Both the position numbers and the translations under genes were made by a program. This document shows, in pieces, positions 31,722 to 43,976 of a stretch of DNA of 64,000 nt. The DNA lies in contig NC_092405.1 of the NCBI RefSeq assembly GCF_009017415.1, positions 4,650,001 through 4,714,000 on the forward strand, in the 5' to 3' direction. This DNA is from Aspergillus flavus. Its lineage: Eukaryota > Ascomycota > Eurotiomycetes > Eurotiales > Aspergillaceae. The stretch's first letter is position 1. Each line of letters starts with the position of its first letter. The notes under the pieces are model-generated. The model was not told the origin of the DNA. It was given only the letters and a program-made list of their open reading frames with translations, and searched no databases.

Positions 31722-32956
31722 CTATTGGGGGAGTGAAGAGGTGCCATCGAGACATGGGGTTGTCGATTCAGCCAAGACGCGATTTGGCCAGTACAACCAG
31801 TCCGCCCACTGCGGCCCAAGATATCGATCGATAGACCGGATTAGGAATTTGCCACCATCACCGAAAAGCCACGCATCGCGGCAAGAGTACAGAATAACTG
31901 CATAATGTGCTAGAATAACAAGCGCTTCCGGCCGACGGTGCACTAGCATGTCGGTATACTCCCCAGTCACCATGATGGGCCAGGCAAGAGCACCCTGTAT
32001 ATTATCAACGATGGCACCAAATTGTGAAGCATTGAATGACGATTGCAAAGCCTTGATCGCTTGCTCATAGGTTTCATTCAGCGAAGGCCCTAGCTTTGAG
32101 GCTTTGATAAGTTCAAGAAGGCGGTTGCACATCTCTCCATCTCCCGTTTGATTCTGCAAGCTTGCCTCAGCGTCCTTCAGAATCGGCTTGAGTGATGTCT
32201 CTTTGATCTGATCCCAATTGCCCCCAATGACTGTGCGGACTCCGCGGTGGATACGAAGATAATGGATGAACCGGTCTAGAAAGGCTTGAAAGTCATGGTC
32301 TTGATATATCAGTATGTCGCAGAGAAGATGCATACCAAGCATGGATGATAAGATGAACGCCGGTACCGGTGGTTCCATGCTGGCATGAGGGTCGGTCTCA
32401 TAAAACATCCGAAGTGCATGATTTTGTAACTGCGTCGAATGGTGTCTATAGAACTCTTTCTGGGTGTCGCGAATGATACTAAGATGTAAGGCAGCGAGAG
32501 CCAGGAGCTCATTCATCAGATATGGAGTGGCCAGTGCGTGGTTCATCACCTCCTTGTGTAAAAGCCCTCGGCTGTTTCCACTCTTACACAAAGACGGTAA
32601 TGTTTCTGTCAACAGATGGTAGAACAGCTCAGCATGAAGCATATTAGCAGACGCATCTAACTGGCTAGAAGCAGAATAGTCTGGTGACAGGTTGGAAATG
32701 GATGACTCGGTAGATACCGATGGGGAGGATGTTCTCTTTCTGCTAATCCTGCTAGACTGCATAACCTTAAACGTCGTATCGGAATATTCGCATAGCCGTT
32801 CCGATGATGTGCAATGGGAGCAGATTGGCCGTTTTTCATCGCACTATAGATCGTTATGGCGTTGTCTCAACGACAATGGATGTTGTTTACCTTGATGTGA
32901 CGACGCTTACATTCGATGCAGCCATTCCGCGATTTCTTATGCGTCCTCCGCGGCAT
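31722..32956 (-). CDS. Zn2Cys6 transcription factor
   Basis: Nuclear regulator of 395 residues. Exon 1 is 32956-32891, exon 2 is 32843-31722. The zinc cluster starts at residue 13 (CIEC, then CDEKRPIC, CSHC) with cysteines at 13, 16, 23, 30, 33 and 40, spacing CX2CX6CX6CX2CX6C. The intron falls exactly between residues 22 and 23 inside the cluster, a common position in this class. A Ser-rich linker (residues 50-80) leads to the fungal transcription factor domain (LLTETLPSLCKSGNSR, NELLALAALHLSIIRD, HYLRIHRGVRTVIGGNW) of the shorter PF11951-like type. It is small for a full regulator but complete. Likely targets are the adjacent RTA1-like gene and the esterase/transporter/oxidase genes to its right. 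Confidence 0.9.
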
Positions 32957-34235
32957 CGGTACGGTGATGGTTCGATCGCGAAAGAGGTACCGAGTTAAGC
33001 CAAGCTTAACAGCCGGATATGGTCATTAGCTGTGCTGATGAAGGTCGCCTCCTCAACTCAGGTCTTCAGGTGCCGTTATTAGCTTAGAGCAAGCAAATTA
33101 CAATCTAACATCCACACCCCGCTATGCCCGTCCAGTAACATCACATGACCCGCACCGAAAGTAGATCGGGATTGGTGCCGCCCTGCCAAACGGGTCGACG
33201 CCGCTTAAAATGCACTGTCGAGGTTCGTCCCTGTATTTTTATAGACATGTATCACAAGTACATATCGCCTGGAGGACATACATCATCCCAATTCAACTAT
33301 AGACGTCGATGGAAATCCTTGATTAGATTGATTATGTTGCCTGAATCTAGTCATAATACGTCAAGAGTCCTACAGAGCCCAGAGTTTGCGTCAGTGGGAA
33401 TGCGGCCGTCATCTGCTCATGGACCTAGACTTTAGATACAACAGCGCTTCTCACTATTAACACTTATACTATCGATCTTGGTAGCCCCCGTAGCATCCCT
33501 TGATCGATGGCGAAGACTGGACAAGCCATGGTTCTCTGGCCACCTCGTTCCCTCTGCGGTCTATTTTTGAGATAATTAGCAGTTCGGACGTGGCGTGTAC
33601 GGCACGATATATCAGGAGGCAAAGCGAAGTGTGTGAGATTCATTAGACGATATATGAGACTCCGCAGGAACTCTCAACCCATATTTGGTTCGACCAGATG
33701 ACTCAGTCTGAGGTAAAATACGCGTATAGACGATTGAGACCCGCTCACTCGGGTCATTATGATAACTTTTTAAGGCTTCACTCCGGTTGGCCTTCTTAAG
33801 TAAAATGACACATTGTAGATACTGTCAGGCCCGGAAAGACACTTCCTTGGTCTGTTCCAGTCCAAGTATGGGTGACTTATCTGAGCAAGTGTGCAGGACT
33901 GTCACATGAGAGAGCCTCCTGAAAACCGCACGATAGCGCGTAATCACTGCGCTACAGAAGTAACGACTGCAGCTAACGAGAATCTATCCTGTTGCCGGCT
34001 AATTGCAGCCAAGTCGTTATGAAAAGGAGGGTAGGGGTAGGCAGAGCGAGAGTGCTGCGGATACGCGTATACAATACTTTACGCCAGTGTGGATCCAACG
34101 GGTTTGCACTTGGAAATATTTTTGCCTAGAACGGCATGGTAGTTAATTTCAAATCAAGTACACATATTTATGAAGCGCGCCATCCTGTCCCAAAGCCCTC
34201 AATTTATATTCTATTGTGAATCTAAGATAAAAAAA
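32957..34235. promoter_or_regulatory. Divergent promoter between regulator and tannase-like gene
   Basis: 1.28 kb with no supported gene. Open frame 33145-33435 has no features. Contains promoters for the leftward regulator and the rightward esterase. Confidence 0.45.
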
Positions 34236-35810
34236 ATGGTTGTCTTCTCCCGCACTCTATTCTCTCTGGTCGCGATTCTTGTTCCAATAGCATCCGCTTC
34301 CAGATGCTCGCCAGCCTTTATCGTGAAACCAAACTTGCCTGGTGCTACAATCCTCGATATTCAAGCTCAGGAAAGGCATAACTTTTCTGCTGTTAGTCTT
34401 GGGCCAGGAACAAACGAAGGCGGCCGATATACGATCAGTTTCTGCAACATCACCGTCACCCACACTCATGCGGGCTGGAACGACACAATCCATACCCAGG
34501 TATGGCTGCCGCTTGAGGAATGGAATGGCAGGTTTCAAGCATTAGGAGGTGGGGGCTACGCTACAGGCTTTGGCGAGACCTACCTAACATACGCTGTCGC
34601 AAGCGGATTCGCATCGGCTTCTACTTATGGAGGCCTACCGGTGACAAATGGGAAGGACAGTATGCCCACAGACCTGTCGTGGGCGTTGAGCAGTGAGAAC
34701 AGTGTGAACTGGTTCCTGTTAGAGGATTACGCATCGAAGGCAACAAGTGACATGGCTGTGATCGGGCAGCAAGTTACCCAGTCCTACTACAAAAAACCCG
34801 CAAACTATTCATATTTTGCCGGATGCTCTGGTGGTGGGCGGCAGGGGCTGCAGATGGCACAGAAGTACCCGGACCTTTTCGATGGGATCTTAGCTGTTGC
34901 CCCGGCTCTCAACCTACAACGTTTCATTCCTGCAGGCTTCTGGAGCTCACAAGTCATGAACGAAATCAATGTTTACCCATTGCCCTGTGAGGTCGAGGCT
35001 TTCACTAAAGCGGCCGTGGAAGCTTGCGATCGACTGGATGGAGTTGAAGACGGCATCATTAGCGACCCAGACCGCTGTCATGTTCGGGCGTTCGACTTTG
35101 TGGGCAAGAGGTACACTTGCGACGGGATTCAAAAGTCCCTCAGTGCTGACAGCGCGAAGATTATCCAAGCCGCTTGGTCTGGGTCACACTCTGTCTCTGA
35201 GATTGACGGTTGGTATGGGGTCAACAAGGACGCAGCTCTCGGCACTGCCTATGTGTCTACCAAATGCTCTGTGAATAACACATGTTACTCTTCTGGAAGT
35301 GACTTGTTCGGCAACTGGCTCAGATATCTTGTTGCAAAGGACTCCAACTTGTCAACCAGTAACATGACTCAGAAGGAGTTCTTCGACGCCCTGCGCTCTT
35401 CGAACCTTGAGTATTCAGGGATGCTCGGAACAAATGACCCTGACCTGTCAAGGTTCAAGGCAAATGGGGGCAAAGTGATCGCCTGGCAGGGAATGGCCGA
35501 CGAGGTTATCCCACCGCTTGGAACAATTGCCTACTATGAGGAAGTGCTGAAGCACGATCCAAAAGCTCACGACTTTTACCGTTTCTTCGAAGCGCCCGGT
35601 GTCGGTCACTGTTATGGTGGACTAGGGCCTGTTCCGAATGAAGCGATGTCCCAACTGCTTGAATGGGTCGAGAACGGCCATGCCCCTGCTGTTCTGCATG
35701 CCACTAAAGGTAGCAATAACACGGCGAGACACCTTTGTCCATACCCTCTTCGGCAAAAATACATTGGAGGAGATCCCAGAAACGCAACCTCCTTCACCTG
35801 CGCCAAATAG
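34236..35810 (+). CDS. Secreted tannase/feruloyl esterase family protein
   Basis: Extracellular esterase of 524 residues in one exon, cleaving gallic, ferulic or similar aromatic esters. A signal peptide opens the protein (LFSLVAILVPIASA, cleavage near Ala21). The catalytic serine motif is AGCSGGGRQG (Cys197-Ser198), the acid is Asp422 in QGMADEVIPP and the histidine is His458 in GVGHCYGG, followed by Cys459. This CS-D-HC arrangement, in which Cys197 and Cys459 form a disulfide next to the triad, defines the tannase family (PF07519). The ATG at 34236 was preferred over 34170 because the signal peptide begins there. Many N-glycosylation sites occur. The substrate cannot be told from sequence; related enzymes include feruloyl esterase B and tannase. 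Confidence 0.93.
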   Translation: MVVFSRTLFSLVAILVPIASASRCSPAFIVKPNLPGATILDIQAQERHNFSAVSLGPGTNEGGRYTISFCNITVTHTHAGWNDTIHTQVWLPLEEWNGRFQALGGGGYATGFGETYLTYAVASGFASASTYGGLPVTNGKDSMPTDLSWALSSENSVNWFLLEDYASKATSDMAVIGQQVTQSYYKKPANYSYFAGCSGGGRQGLQMAQKYPDLFDGILAVAPALNLQRFIPAGFWSSQVMNEINVYPLPCEVEAFTKAAVEACDRLDGVEDGIISDPDRCHVRAFDFVGKRYTCDGIQKSLSADSAKIIQAAWSGSHSVSEIDGWYGVNKDAALGTAYVSTKCSVNNTCYSSGSDLFGNWLRYLVAKDSNLSTSNMTQKEFFDALRSSNLEYSGMLGTNDPDLSRFKANGGKVIAWQGMADEVIPPLGTIAYYEEVLKHDPKAHDFYRFFEAPGVGHCYGGLGPVPNEAMSQLLEWVENGHAPAVLHATKGSNNTARHLCPYPLRQKYIGGDPRNATSFTCAK

Positions 35811-38034
35811 ACTTTTCCCTTTGACGACTTGGTCGAGATTCTTACCGATAATTTGTGGTGCTTACCCGCAAGGCTGTATTCGGTCAGAGAAGTCTAGTTC
35901 ATCAAGATGGGGTTCGGCAATGCTCATACCAGAGAGCTTCTTATCGGCCTCCAACCAGCTACGCTACGTCTTAAAAGTTGAGATAGTGGGAACTATAGTA
36001 GTCCCTGAAGAACGGACACAAGTCATAGAGCCTAGTCCAGACAGGGAAGGGTCCTATTTGTCGTAAACATCCCGTTCGCGTCAGGCACCAGCAGGGCTTC
36101 TATATCAGTGATTGGTGTGGTATTTGTGCTGTCCAAAGTGTATATATCCTAGGAATAGTCCTCTATGAGCATAGTAAGTCAAAATCTGCCATACAGTGTG
36201 TCAAGAAGACGAATTACCTAAGGCTGCTAGCCGGCGCCCTTCTCGACCAGGGTTCCAGTAGTAGAGCTGAGCTGCTCCCAATTTCCAAAATAGAACATAT
36301 ATGGCGCCTACAAGCTACGGCGTAAACTGAGAAGATAGCCAGGGCAGGTGGAAAGTAGGCTTCGCAGCCTCTCAAATTAGCGAGCCCCCATGCAACACCT
36401 TCAGAGCTTTGACAGTTTGAGCAATCCTCCTAGCCCAAGGAAGAAAAGGTTGTGCTCTACCATACAAGGCACAGTAGCATAATTCTTTGTTTCCTTCACT
36501 GCAGCATCCGGCGTGGCCTGCTGGCGACTGCAGGGTTTCCTTTCTAAGATATTCTAACCCACATTAGCGCATCAGATTTGTCTTCCTGGGGCTTGTTGCG
36601 AATCGAGGCTTAACCAAACCTCACTTGATTCATTTGAATACCGAGAGTTGGATCGTGGTGGAATCACCGGTCATTTTTTTACGGCTGTCCTTGTCGGCCC
36701 CGCCGGCGACACGTAACATACCCAACACACCAACACACCAACCACTTGCACGATTGTTTACCGCATACTCCTGCAGCATGGAACGAGACTATGGCTAATT
36801 AATAAAGCACTATCTAGGCTCTGCTACACGCCGAGTATTGAAAGAACGCCTGTCACATTGCCGCCCGCCGACCATAATGCGACATAACACATTACCTGGA
36901 CCGCGGAATGAAGACTGGCTGATGGTGGAAGTACTTGGTCGAGATTTTTGGTCCCTGGGGCCATTCATTAATTACCCGCAATAGCGTGGACTCACCGATT
37001 TATTGCGCCACTCTAATTATCCGTAAAGTGTGCAATTTGAATAATTAAATCTCCGTGATGAAATACTTGGCATTTCCGAAAGAGTGTTGGGCGTCGGCGG
37101 ATTAAAGCAGTTTTATAACCTACCCTCTTTCACTTGGACTGACTCAGTGAGTTCAATCCACATGTAGCCATGGGAATCTCTGCAAAGAAGCTCAACCCTT
37201 CAATTTGCCTTCACTCGTACTGTTCCATGCCAAGGTAAACGCTTGACTATTAGTGGATGATCATTGCTGGGATTTAGGTTTGGTGGAAGGAAATAACATG
37301 CGGGATGGTGTAAGGAATCCTGATTTGATACTTCTACCACGCAAGGGGCTACCGCGCTACGCATTCTTCACTGGGAGATCTTCATACCCGAAACGTAAAG
37401 TATATGTGAGCCGTAGAGCAGTGATATGTCTATTCAAATGGACTCATACATGTGAGGAGCACGGGCAGCTCTCAAACTCTAGACCTGACTATAATAAGAG
37501 AGACACTACACTCGTCATACTTCCGTGCTGACCTGATTCGACATACAGTCATCATGTCGTGAAGCAATATAAAGCGCCCGCAAAATTGCATTTGAGTGAC
37601 GATCTGGTATGTATCCCCTGTTGATCATCTATCTTGCATGTCAGTTCGCTCTTCCAGCGCGTTGTAGTAGGTTCAAAAAAAACCTCTTGATTTACATTGA
37701 GCAGTGACATTAGACACTGGTACCCACTAGTTCCACATATCAACGCAAGCTTGATGCAAGGCTTAGCTATACTTACTGAAGTGTGACGTATCTCTTTGAC
37801 AACTATAGGCAACTGCCCAAATAGCAGTACCTGACGGGAATGTAGATTTTGAGAAACCCTTGCGCTCTTGGTTTACTACATACAGAATGCTATGCTTGAA
37901 GAACAAAACATTGCATTTATAGTGACTCGGTCACTGCTGAGGCAAGCTGGCATTTCTTGAGATTTGAACGACATATTTTAATTAGATCCTTTCCTCAATT
38001 TCGGCAACCGTGCTATACTTCTATCCCGAAAGTC
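35811..38034. other. Long intergenic region (2.2 kb)
   Basis: No gene supported on either strand; frames such as 37253-37531 have no features. It includes a CACCAACACACCAAC run near 36727-36742. Contains the promoter of the DHA1 transporter at its right end. Confidence 0.45.
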
Positions 38035-39771
38035 ATGAATCCACAATCGAAAGGATTAGCAGTCGAAGATTCCTTGGCCACCGACTACCTATCAGAGCAT
38101 CACCTTGAACTCACACTAGATGGACATTATATCCGCTGGCGCCGTGACAATCCGATTCATCCAAGAAATTGGCCTGTCTTGCGGAAATGCTTTGACACTG
38201 GTCTCATCTGCCTTCTGGACTTTGTTCTGTATGCCAGGCCCACTTGAAAGCCAGACGCGCTTTTAGCTAATGTCTCGACAGGACAGCCTCTAGTACTGCT
38301 GGCGTATGTGCTAGAAAGCCGTCACGCCAAAGAGACCGCTAACAGTTATAGGCATCGGCAGCCGCAGAGGCCAAACATGAATATGGGATTGGATCTGAGC
38401 TATCCACCTTTTGCTTTATAACAGTGTGAGGCACCATGACGCCTATGCTAATCACATACTTTGGGTTGACTGACTTGCGCTTCGTAGATTCCTGCTTGGT
38501 CAGGTAATAGGGTCGATTGTCTTACCCCCATGGTCTGAAACATTCGGTCGCAAAAGACTCTATCTCATTAGCAGTGCTCTAAGCTCAGTCTGCTGTGTGG
38601 TAGTAGGCGTTCCTCACTCCCTTGCTGCAGTAATAATTGGACGCGTGGGGACTGGAATGCTTGCTGCCATCCCTTACACTGTTGGTGGAGGCAGTGTCGA
38701 AGACATGTGGTCTTCTCGACCACGGATATGGGTGATGTTCTTGTGGACCATTGCATCGAACCTCGGCTTGTGTATCGGACCTATCATGGGCACATACGTT
38801 AGTACATTGTTGAACTGGTATGTTGGCCCCGGTCTGTACCACAGCGGGTCATTCAACTTATATTTCACAGGAGGTGGCTCTTTTATATATATGCGATCAT
38901 CATCGGGCTTATGAGCGTCCTCTTCACGTTCATCCGGGAGTCTCGACCATCTCTTTTGCTTACACGAGAAGTCGATAAGCTCTGTCGCTACACTGGAAAG
39001 CGCTTCCAAGCCTTAAACCATGATCACCACCCTGACCTCCGCACCTTTCTTAAGGTTGCTCTATTCCGACCTGCTATTCTCTTCCTCCGAGAGCCATTGG
39101 TATTCATCATATCCATCATGATTGCTTTCGCCTTTTCTCTTCTCTACATCTTCACAGAAGCACTACAACCGATTTACCAAACAATTGGGTTCTCTCACAC
39201 ACAATCCTCCTTAGCCTTTCTTGCCATCGCCTGCGGCATCTGGTTCAGCACTCTCACACGACTCCTCGATAATCGAGTCTTCGATACTCGCCGGCGCAAG
39301 AACCTACCGTTCAAGCCCGAAGATAAATTGTTAGGCCTTGCTATCGGTGCTCCGGTGCTGGCGGTCAGTTTGTGGTGGTTCGCCTGGACCATTCCACCAA
39401 AGGCATCGAATACACACTGGATAGTGCCATCCGTCCCTCTAGCAATGATGGGGTACGCGTTGAATGAATTCGATACCGTACTTTATTGTTACTTAGGGGA
39501 TTGCTACCTGAGTTACTCGGCCAGCGCTACAGCTGCGGTGGCTTTCCTCCGCGCCTTGCTATCCGGGGTATTTCCATTGTTTACCAAACAAATGTTTGAA
39601 GGCCTTACGGCAAATGTGGCTGTTTCAGTTCTTGCTGCTCTGGCAACTGTGTTCTGTATAGTTCCTCCGCTATTTATATTCTATGGAGAGCGGATCCGAG
39701 ACCGAAGTCCGTTTGCTAAGCATAGCGTTTTCATAGCGGGGGAACTTGGAAATAAGGAAGAGGATTATTGA
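38035..39771 (+). CDS. MFS multidrug/polyamine transporter, DHA1 family
   Basis: Twelve-helix drug:proton antiporter of 506 residues. Exons: 38035-38228, 38282-38303, 38352-38425, 38488-38817 and 38871-39771. Exon 2 is only 22 nt but keeps phase and completes the first helix reading TASSTAGASAAAEA. Marks are NPIHPRNWPVLRK before helix 1, ELSTFCFITVFLLGQVIGS, PPWSETFGRKRLYLIS (motif A between helices 2 and 3), IGRVGTGMLAAIPYTVGG, and NLGLCIGPIMGTYVSTLLNWRWLFYIYA. The central loop LTREVDKL resembles the CYP-type polyamine/fluconazole transporters. It lies between a tannase-family esterase and a multicopper oxidase and may export a phenolic compound. Confidence 0.9.
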
Positions 39772-40099
39772 TCTATGTATGTATAGATATATCCAGGACA
39801 TTGCTCTTGGTAGAAGCTATCTCAAATGTAATATACTCCAATATTTGCCGAATTTTGGAAGGGTTTGATATGTATGGTGGGTGAGGTAGCTTTGCCCTAG
39901 TTACGTTCTTTGGCTGTCTGTCATATCAATGGCATCCCGTGACTCTAGACGGAAGACTTTGAGACCTTAATAATAAATGTACAATATTTACAGCTCATCC
40001 GTGCAGTGACCGAACTTGAAATCATTTCGTAACGTACTAAACATTAAATGTTCTAAAAGCTAACGTAAATCTCTATCTAAAAACCACATGTTCATATCG
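39772..40099. other. Convergent 3' intergenic region
   Basis: 328 bases between the stops of the transporter and the oxidase. No gene seen. Confidence 0.5.
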
Positions 40100-41947
40100 T
40101 CAAACCTGAATAGAATATTCCTCAGGTATCTCAGGCCACTCATCCACACCATCAAGGATACCTATCGCCATCCCGCCACTAAGATGGACCTGGATATGAC
40201 AATGGAGTAGCCATGCACCGGGGTTCACAACGTGATGACGGATTGCTAACCAAGTGTCCTCGGTCGCCGACGGTGGAGTGATGTACGTATCCCGGATCTG
40301 GGGAGCTTCGAGATTGAAACTCTCCGGGATATGCTGCATGGCTTCAGCAACAGAAGAGTAGTTCCATGCTCCGGTACCTTGGCCAATCACGTAGAATTTG
40401 TTGGCGTGCTTGTGAATTGGATGAGGGGGCTGTATCTGACCGTGGATATCGAAGATCAGATCAATCCATGTTCCATTGAGTGTCTTCAGAGTAAGGTCTG
40501 GCTTGGCGGTGGAGGGGTAGAATAGTAGCGGCGATACTTCCTCTAATACAAGAGGGAGGGTGGTGTTGCCCAAGGTCCAGGTGTAGGAGGCGTCGTAATG
40601 GCTGATTCGCAGGATGTGTGTTTGCGCAACTTCTTGAGATGGCACCTCGACCGGGAAGGGAATGATCTTGGTTTCGTCCAGCAGCGTATAGTTCGAAGAG
40701 ACTACCGCGCCGTGGATATTGATCGATGCCACGGAAGCGTGCTGTTGCGTCTTTTCCAAGGTGTTGTAGGACAAGACTCCGGCAGTATATAGAACTTGGT
40801 TGACACCGGCATTCGCTACACGGATAGTATAATCCCCAGCGGGCTTATCCAATTTGACCAGGACGGAGTACCGGTTGCCATTAGCAATGGTGATGGCATC
40901 TACCAATGTAGGATGAATGTAGCGTCCGTCAATGGCGTAAACATACATTTGATGCTCGTCAATCGAGAACGTGGTCATTGAGACACCGGCTGCACTGATC
41001 AGATCGTAGCTCACATATCTGTGGGATGGGTCCACTAGGACACGGGCAGTGCCACCGTTTCCAGGTACACAACCCGAAAACATCGAAGGCGGCACTGCGC
41101 TGTAGTTATGACGGAAGGTTCCCTGCATAGCTACTACCAATGGGGAGGTACATCCAATGTCGGTCAGGCTCAAGTTGCCCAGGATTTGCCTCTGTTCAGC
41201 GCTAGCGAGCTGATTCACCTTTTCTTGACCAGGACAGCTAATCGATCCTTTTCCATTGATGAGAATGGCGTTCACGCAGTAAGCGTCCAGCCCGCTCTTT
41301 TCTTCAGCCTGCCATATCTCTTCCGAGGTCAACTGCCGCCAGTCCGAAATCATTATAGGTTGCGTCTTCTCCTCGGCCGCTCGCATGGCCTGGCGCTCGC
41401 TGCTCTTGTTCGTAATCAAGCCAAATGGTTTCTCGACGGACTCATCCGGATGTATGTAAATCGCTCCGTAGAGGCCATCATCAATCTGCCCTCGGTTATG
41501 GGCGTGGTAAAAATAACTCCCATATTGTGTCGCGCGCCATTTATAGAGAAAGTGATCACCCGGCGCAATGGGTTCCTGCGAAAAGCCAGGCGTGCCGTCA
41601 GACCAGGGAGTGCCATGTTGTTCGATCCCTGGGGCATCATGTCATTAATAGCTCTTGAACCAAGTGAAGAGGGGCCTACCGTGGAAGTGAACGGATGTAT
41701 TAGTGGGCAGATTGTTGATCACCAAGAACTCGACATCGTCTCCTTGTCGCAACTCGAGCAGCGGACTGGGGAGTTGACCGTTTCCAAGGATCATCTTTCG
41801 AGGGATGCCCGCTGGGGCCCATTCTTCCCAGGTAAGTGTGAGATTGAATCGCACCGTGTTTCCGGTGGTGCGCACATGGTGGTTCGACCCGTTAGCCCAG
41901 GCGAATAGACATAGGGCCAATGTCAAGAATGTCAGTGAAGAATGCAT
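40100..41947 (-). CDS. Secreted laccase-like multicopper oxidase
   Basis: Copper oxidase of 598 residues, oxidising phenols or metabolite precursors with O2. Exons 41947-41680 and 41628-40100. Signal peptide FLTLALCLFAWANG. The four copper-binding segments are all present: HFHG (His87, His89) completed after splicing by IEQHGTPWSDG, then YFYHAHN, then HPIHKHANKFYVIG, and WLLHCHIQVHLSGGM with the type 1 Cys-His pair. GTPWSDGTPGFSQEPIAPGD is typical of ascomycete laccases. The residue after the second His of the last motif region suggests a Leu or Met axial position (GGM). Such enzymes serve in pigment synthesis, phenol coupling in metabolite clusters or iron oxidation; the sequence does not show the Glu pattern typical of Fet3. 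Confidence 0.93.
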
Positions 41948-42841
41948 GCCGAATTAAACGCGTCCAGAAGTGACGGTCTCCGGACACAAGCAGCGAGGCA
42001 CCCACATGGCTCACATGGTCCATATATAACGATTCCACGCAGGGGGCCTAAAACAGAAGGCTATAAAAAGAAAACAACAAAAGGAACCCCGATTATGGTG
42101 CCGATTGCCAGGAGAATGCCTCAATTTCAAGTGATTGGTGGTGTTGCAGTGGCTTGGATAGTGCATATACGGGATAGCAATCCAACAAATAATAGAGTCA
42201 TCTGGAGCCCCATAACATTTGAAATGAACCCGATCGACGAGAAATGGAGACCTCGAGTGGGTTGTCAATGTCGCTCCATTACCATGTCGGGAAAAGGGGG
42301 CCCCACCGATCTATTTCAATAATCGTCTCTGCCCAGAGTGCTGGGGCCCCTTGCCTTGAGTTGGGGACCTAAAATCGTTCGGTCGAATTCCAATCAATTG
42401 CTTCACATTCGGCTGGGCTCTGCGGACGGCTCCACTCATGTGAGCTGGACGCCTGCAACTAAGCGTATATTGGTTGTCCTTTACAGCCGCAACTCGACGC
42501 CATGATAAACAAAGGTCATTTGATAAGAAGGGAATTGGATTACGGGAAATTTCATCACCTGTTGCAGAAGTCAAAACCTATGTAGACCACGTGGCTGGCT
42601 CCTCTCAGCCCCGTATGTTGTATCTGAACTGGCAGATATCAGTTCCCCCATGGTGAAGTAGATATCATCGCTCGGACCTGGGGCCGCGCCGCTTAGCCAC
42701 CTCGCCAAAATCTTCATTGGCTCACCTGTCCCTGTTGGACGCCTAAGACTTCCCATGACAGGGAGGGCGAGGCTGAGTTGGCCAAGACAGCCTTGTAGTG
42801 CATCTGATAACGCTAAATTAGTATTTTACCTAACCGGCCAA
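41948..42841. other. Upstream region of the oxidase gene
   Basis: About 0.9 kb without a supported gene. A TATA-like element lies at 42021-42030 on the minus strand. Confidence 0.45.
42021..42030 (-). promoter_or_regulatory. TATA-like box of oxidase gene
   Basis: GTTATATATG on the minus strand lies about 75 nt upstream of the ATG at 41947. Confidence 0.4.
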
Positions 42842-43135
42842 TCAATCTAGTTTATATGTCATATTCTTAGCGTCTCGCACGTCAATTATTGTGGGATTCG
42901 TGTCCAGCGCAATAGATTTCATGTCGGCAAGGCTGAGGTAATTGCGGACGGCGTCGTTGGCGAGATTCACAGGGACACAGCCTGGGCTGGTAACTATGTC
43001 TCCAATAATAAAGGCGTCTGTCTCTGAGCTTTGGGTCGCCAGACGTTTCGCCAGGCCCGATACGTAGATTCTCAAATCGCATTGAGTGTCTGGGGACGGG
43101 ACGTGGATGTTGTCCATGATCGTAGTAATCGCCAA
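42842..43135 (-). CDS. Possible 3' exon of an unrecognised gene
   Basis: An open frame of at least 97 codons with protein-like wording (MDNIHVPSPDTQCDLRIYV, AFIIGDIVTSPGCVPVN, YLSLADMKSIALDTNP) ends at 42842. The frame stays open upstream to about 43298 without a clear ATG, and splice sites further upstream (a GTAAGT at about 43519) may belong to earlier exons. I do not recognise a family. A competing frame over the same region also looks open, so coding status is uncertain. Confidence 0.3.
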   Translation of the reverse strand: MAITTIMDNIHVPSPDTQCDLRIYVSGLAKRLATQSSETDAFIIGDIVTSPGCVPVNLANDAVRNYLSLADMKSIALDTNPTIIDVRDAKNMTYKLD

Positions 43136-43976
43136 TGTATGAGGTGTCGTATGTAGACATGACCGCTGCGTCCTCTCGAGCTGTCCACTTTGCAGCTGTA
43201 AGGTACCCAGCGCATCGGAGAATATGATGGCAGGAGTGCCAAAGGTTGAGGACGATCTGAACTTAACTTCTGGAAGGTAGCAGTCGGATGCTTACGAGTG
43301 CAGAGACAGACAGGAGTCATATAACATGCATTCTATACGTATCCCATAAAGCTGAGGGTATCCAAGGAATTGCGATACAATCAGTGTCCCTATTTTGTAG
43401 ATTGCATCGTTCGTCCTGGTCTGGTTAAGTCGCTGAAGGCCTCAGTGATATGTATTGGTAATACATTCATGTGACCCCAGATACGCGTTATGATTGCAGT
43501 ATCATGGTAATACACTTACACAGTGGAAGACGTCATGACGCTCGCCACTGGGAAGTCTCAATCGACACCTCCAGAAGCAAGATGGCTGATTTTGATATCT
43601 GAGACGAAGCTATTCTATGCCACTATTAGGTGCTATGTGCACCTCCAGAGCTATGGTGGCATCCTGCACATAACCCCTATTCACAAGGATATCAAGTTCA
43701 ATCACAATAAGATCTCTTCTACCCCCGCTACCATACAAAAGTAAGAAGGGTGGCGAACCATGGTACGCGTTGATCTCTACCAATGACTGTCAGAGAAGCA
43801 ATAGGATTGTATCACCCGACGTTGCTATTGTCGCTGATGTCAACGTACAGCATCATGACCTCATTCGAAATCGTGGCCTACTTATACCAACACGAGCCTA
43901 AATCTCCTTCTCAATTTCTCAATTTCCAAGTTATTTCAGAAAAAAGACACTACCATTGGGACCTCAACCAGCAAAC
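43136..43976. other. Intergenic or unresolved upstream exons
   Basis: About 0.84 kb. May include 5' exons of the unresolved minus-strand gene and the promoter of the small plus-strand gene. Nothing firm. Confidence 0.35.

Noticed and set aside
41108..41908. 266-codon open frame on the plus strand
   Set aside because: It is antisense to the multicopper oxidase, whose copper motifs and splice site are all intact; no family features of its own.
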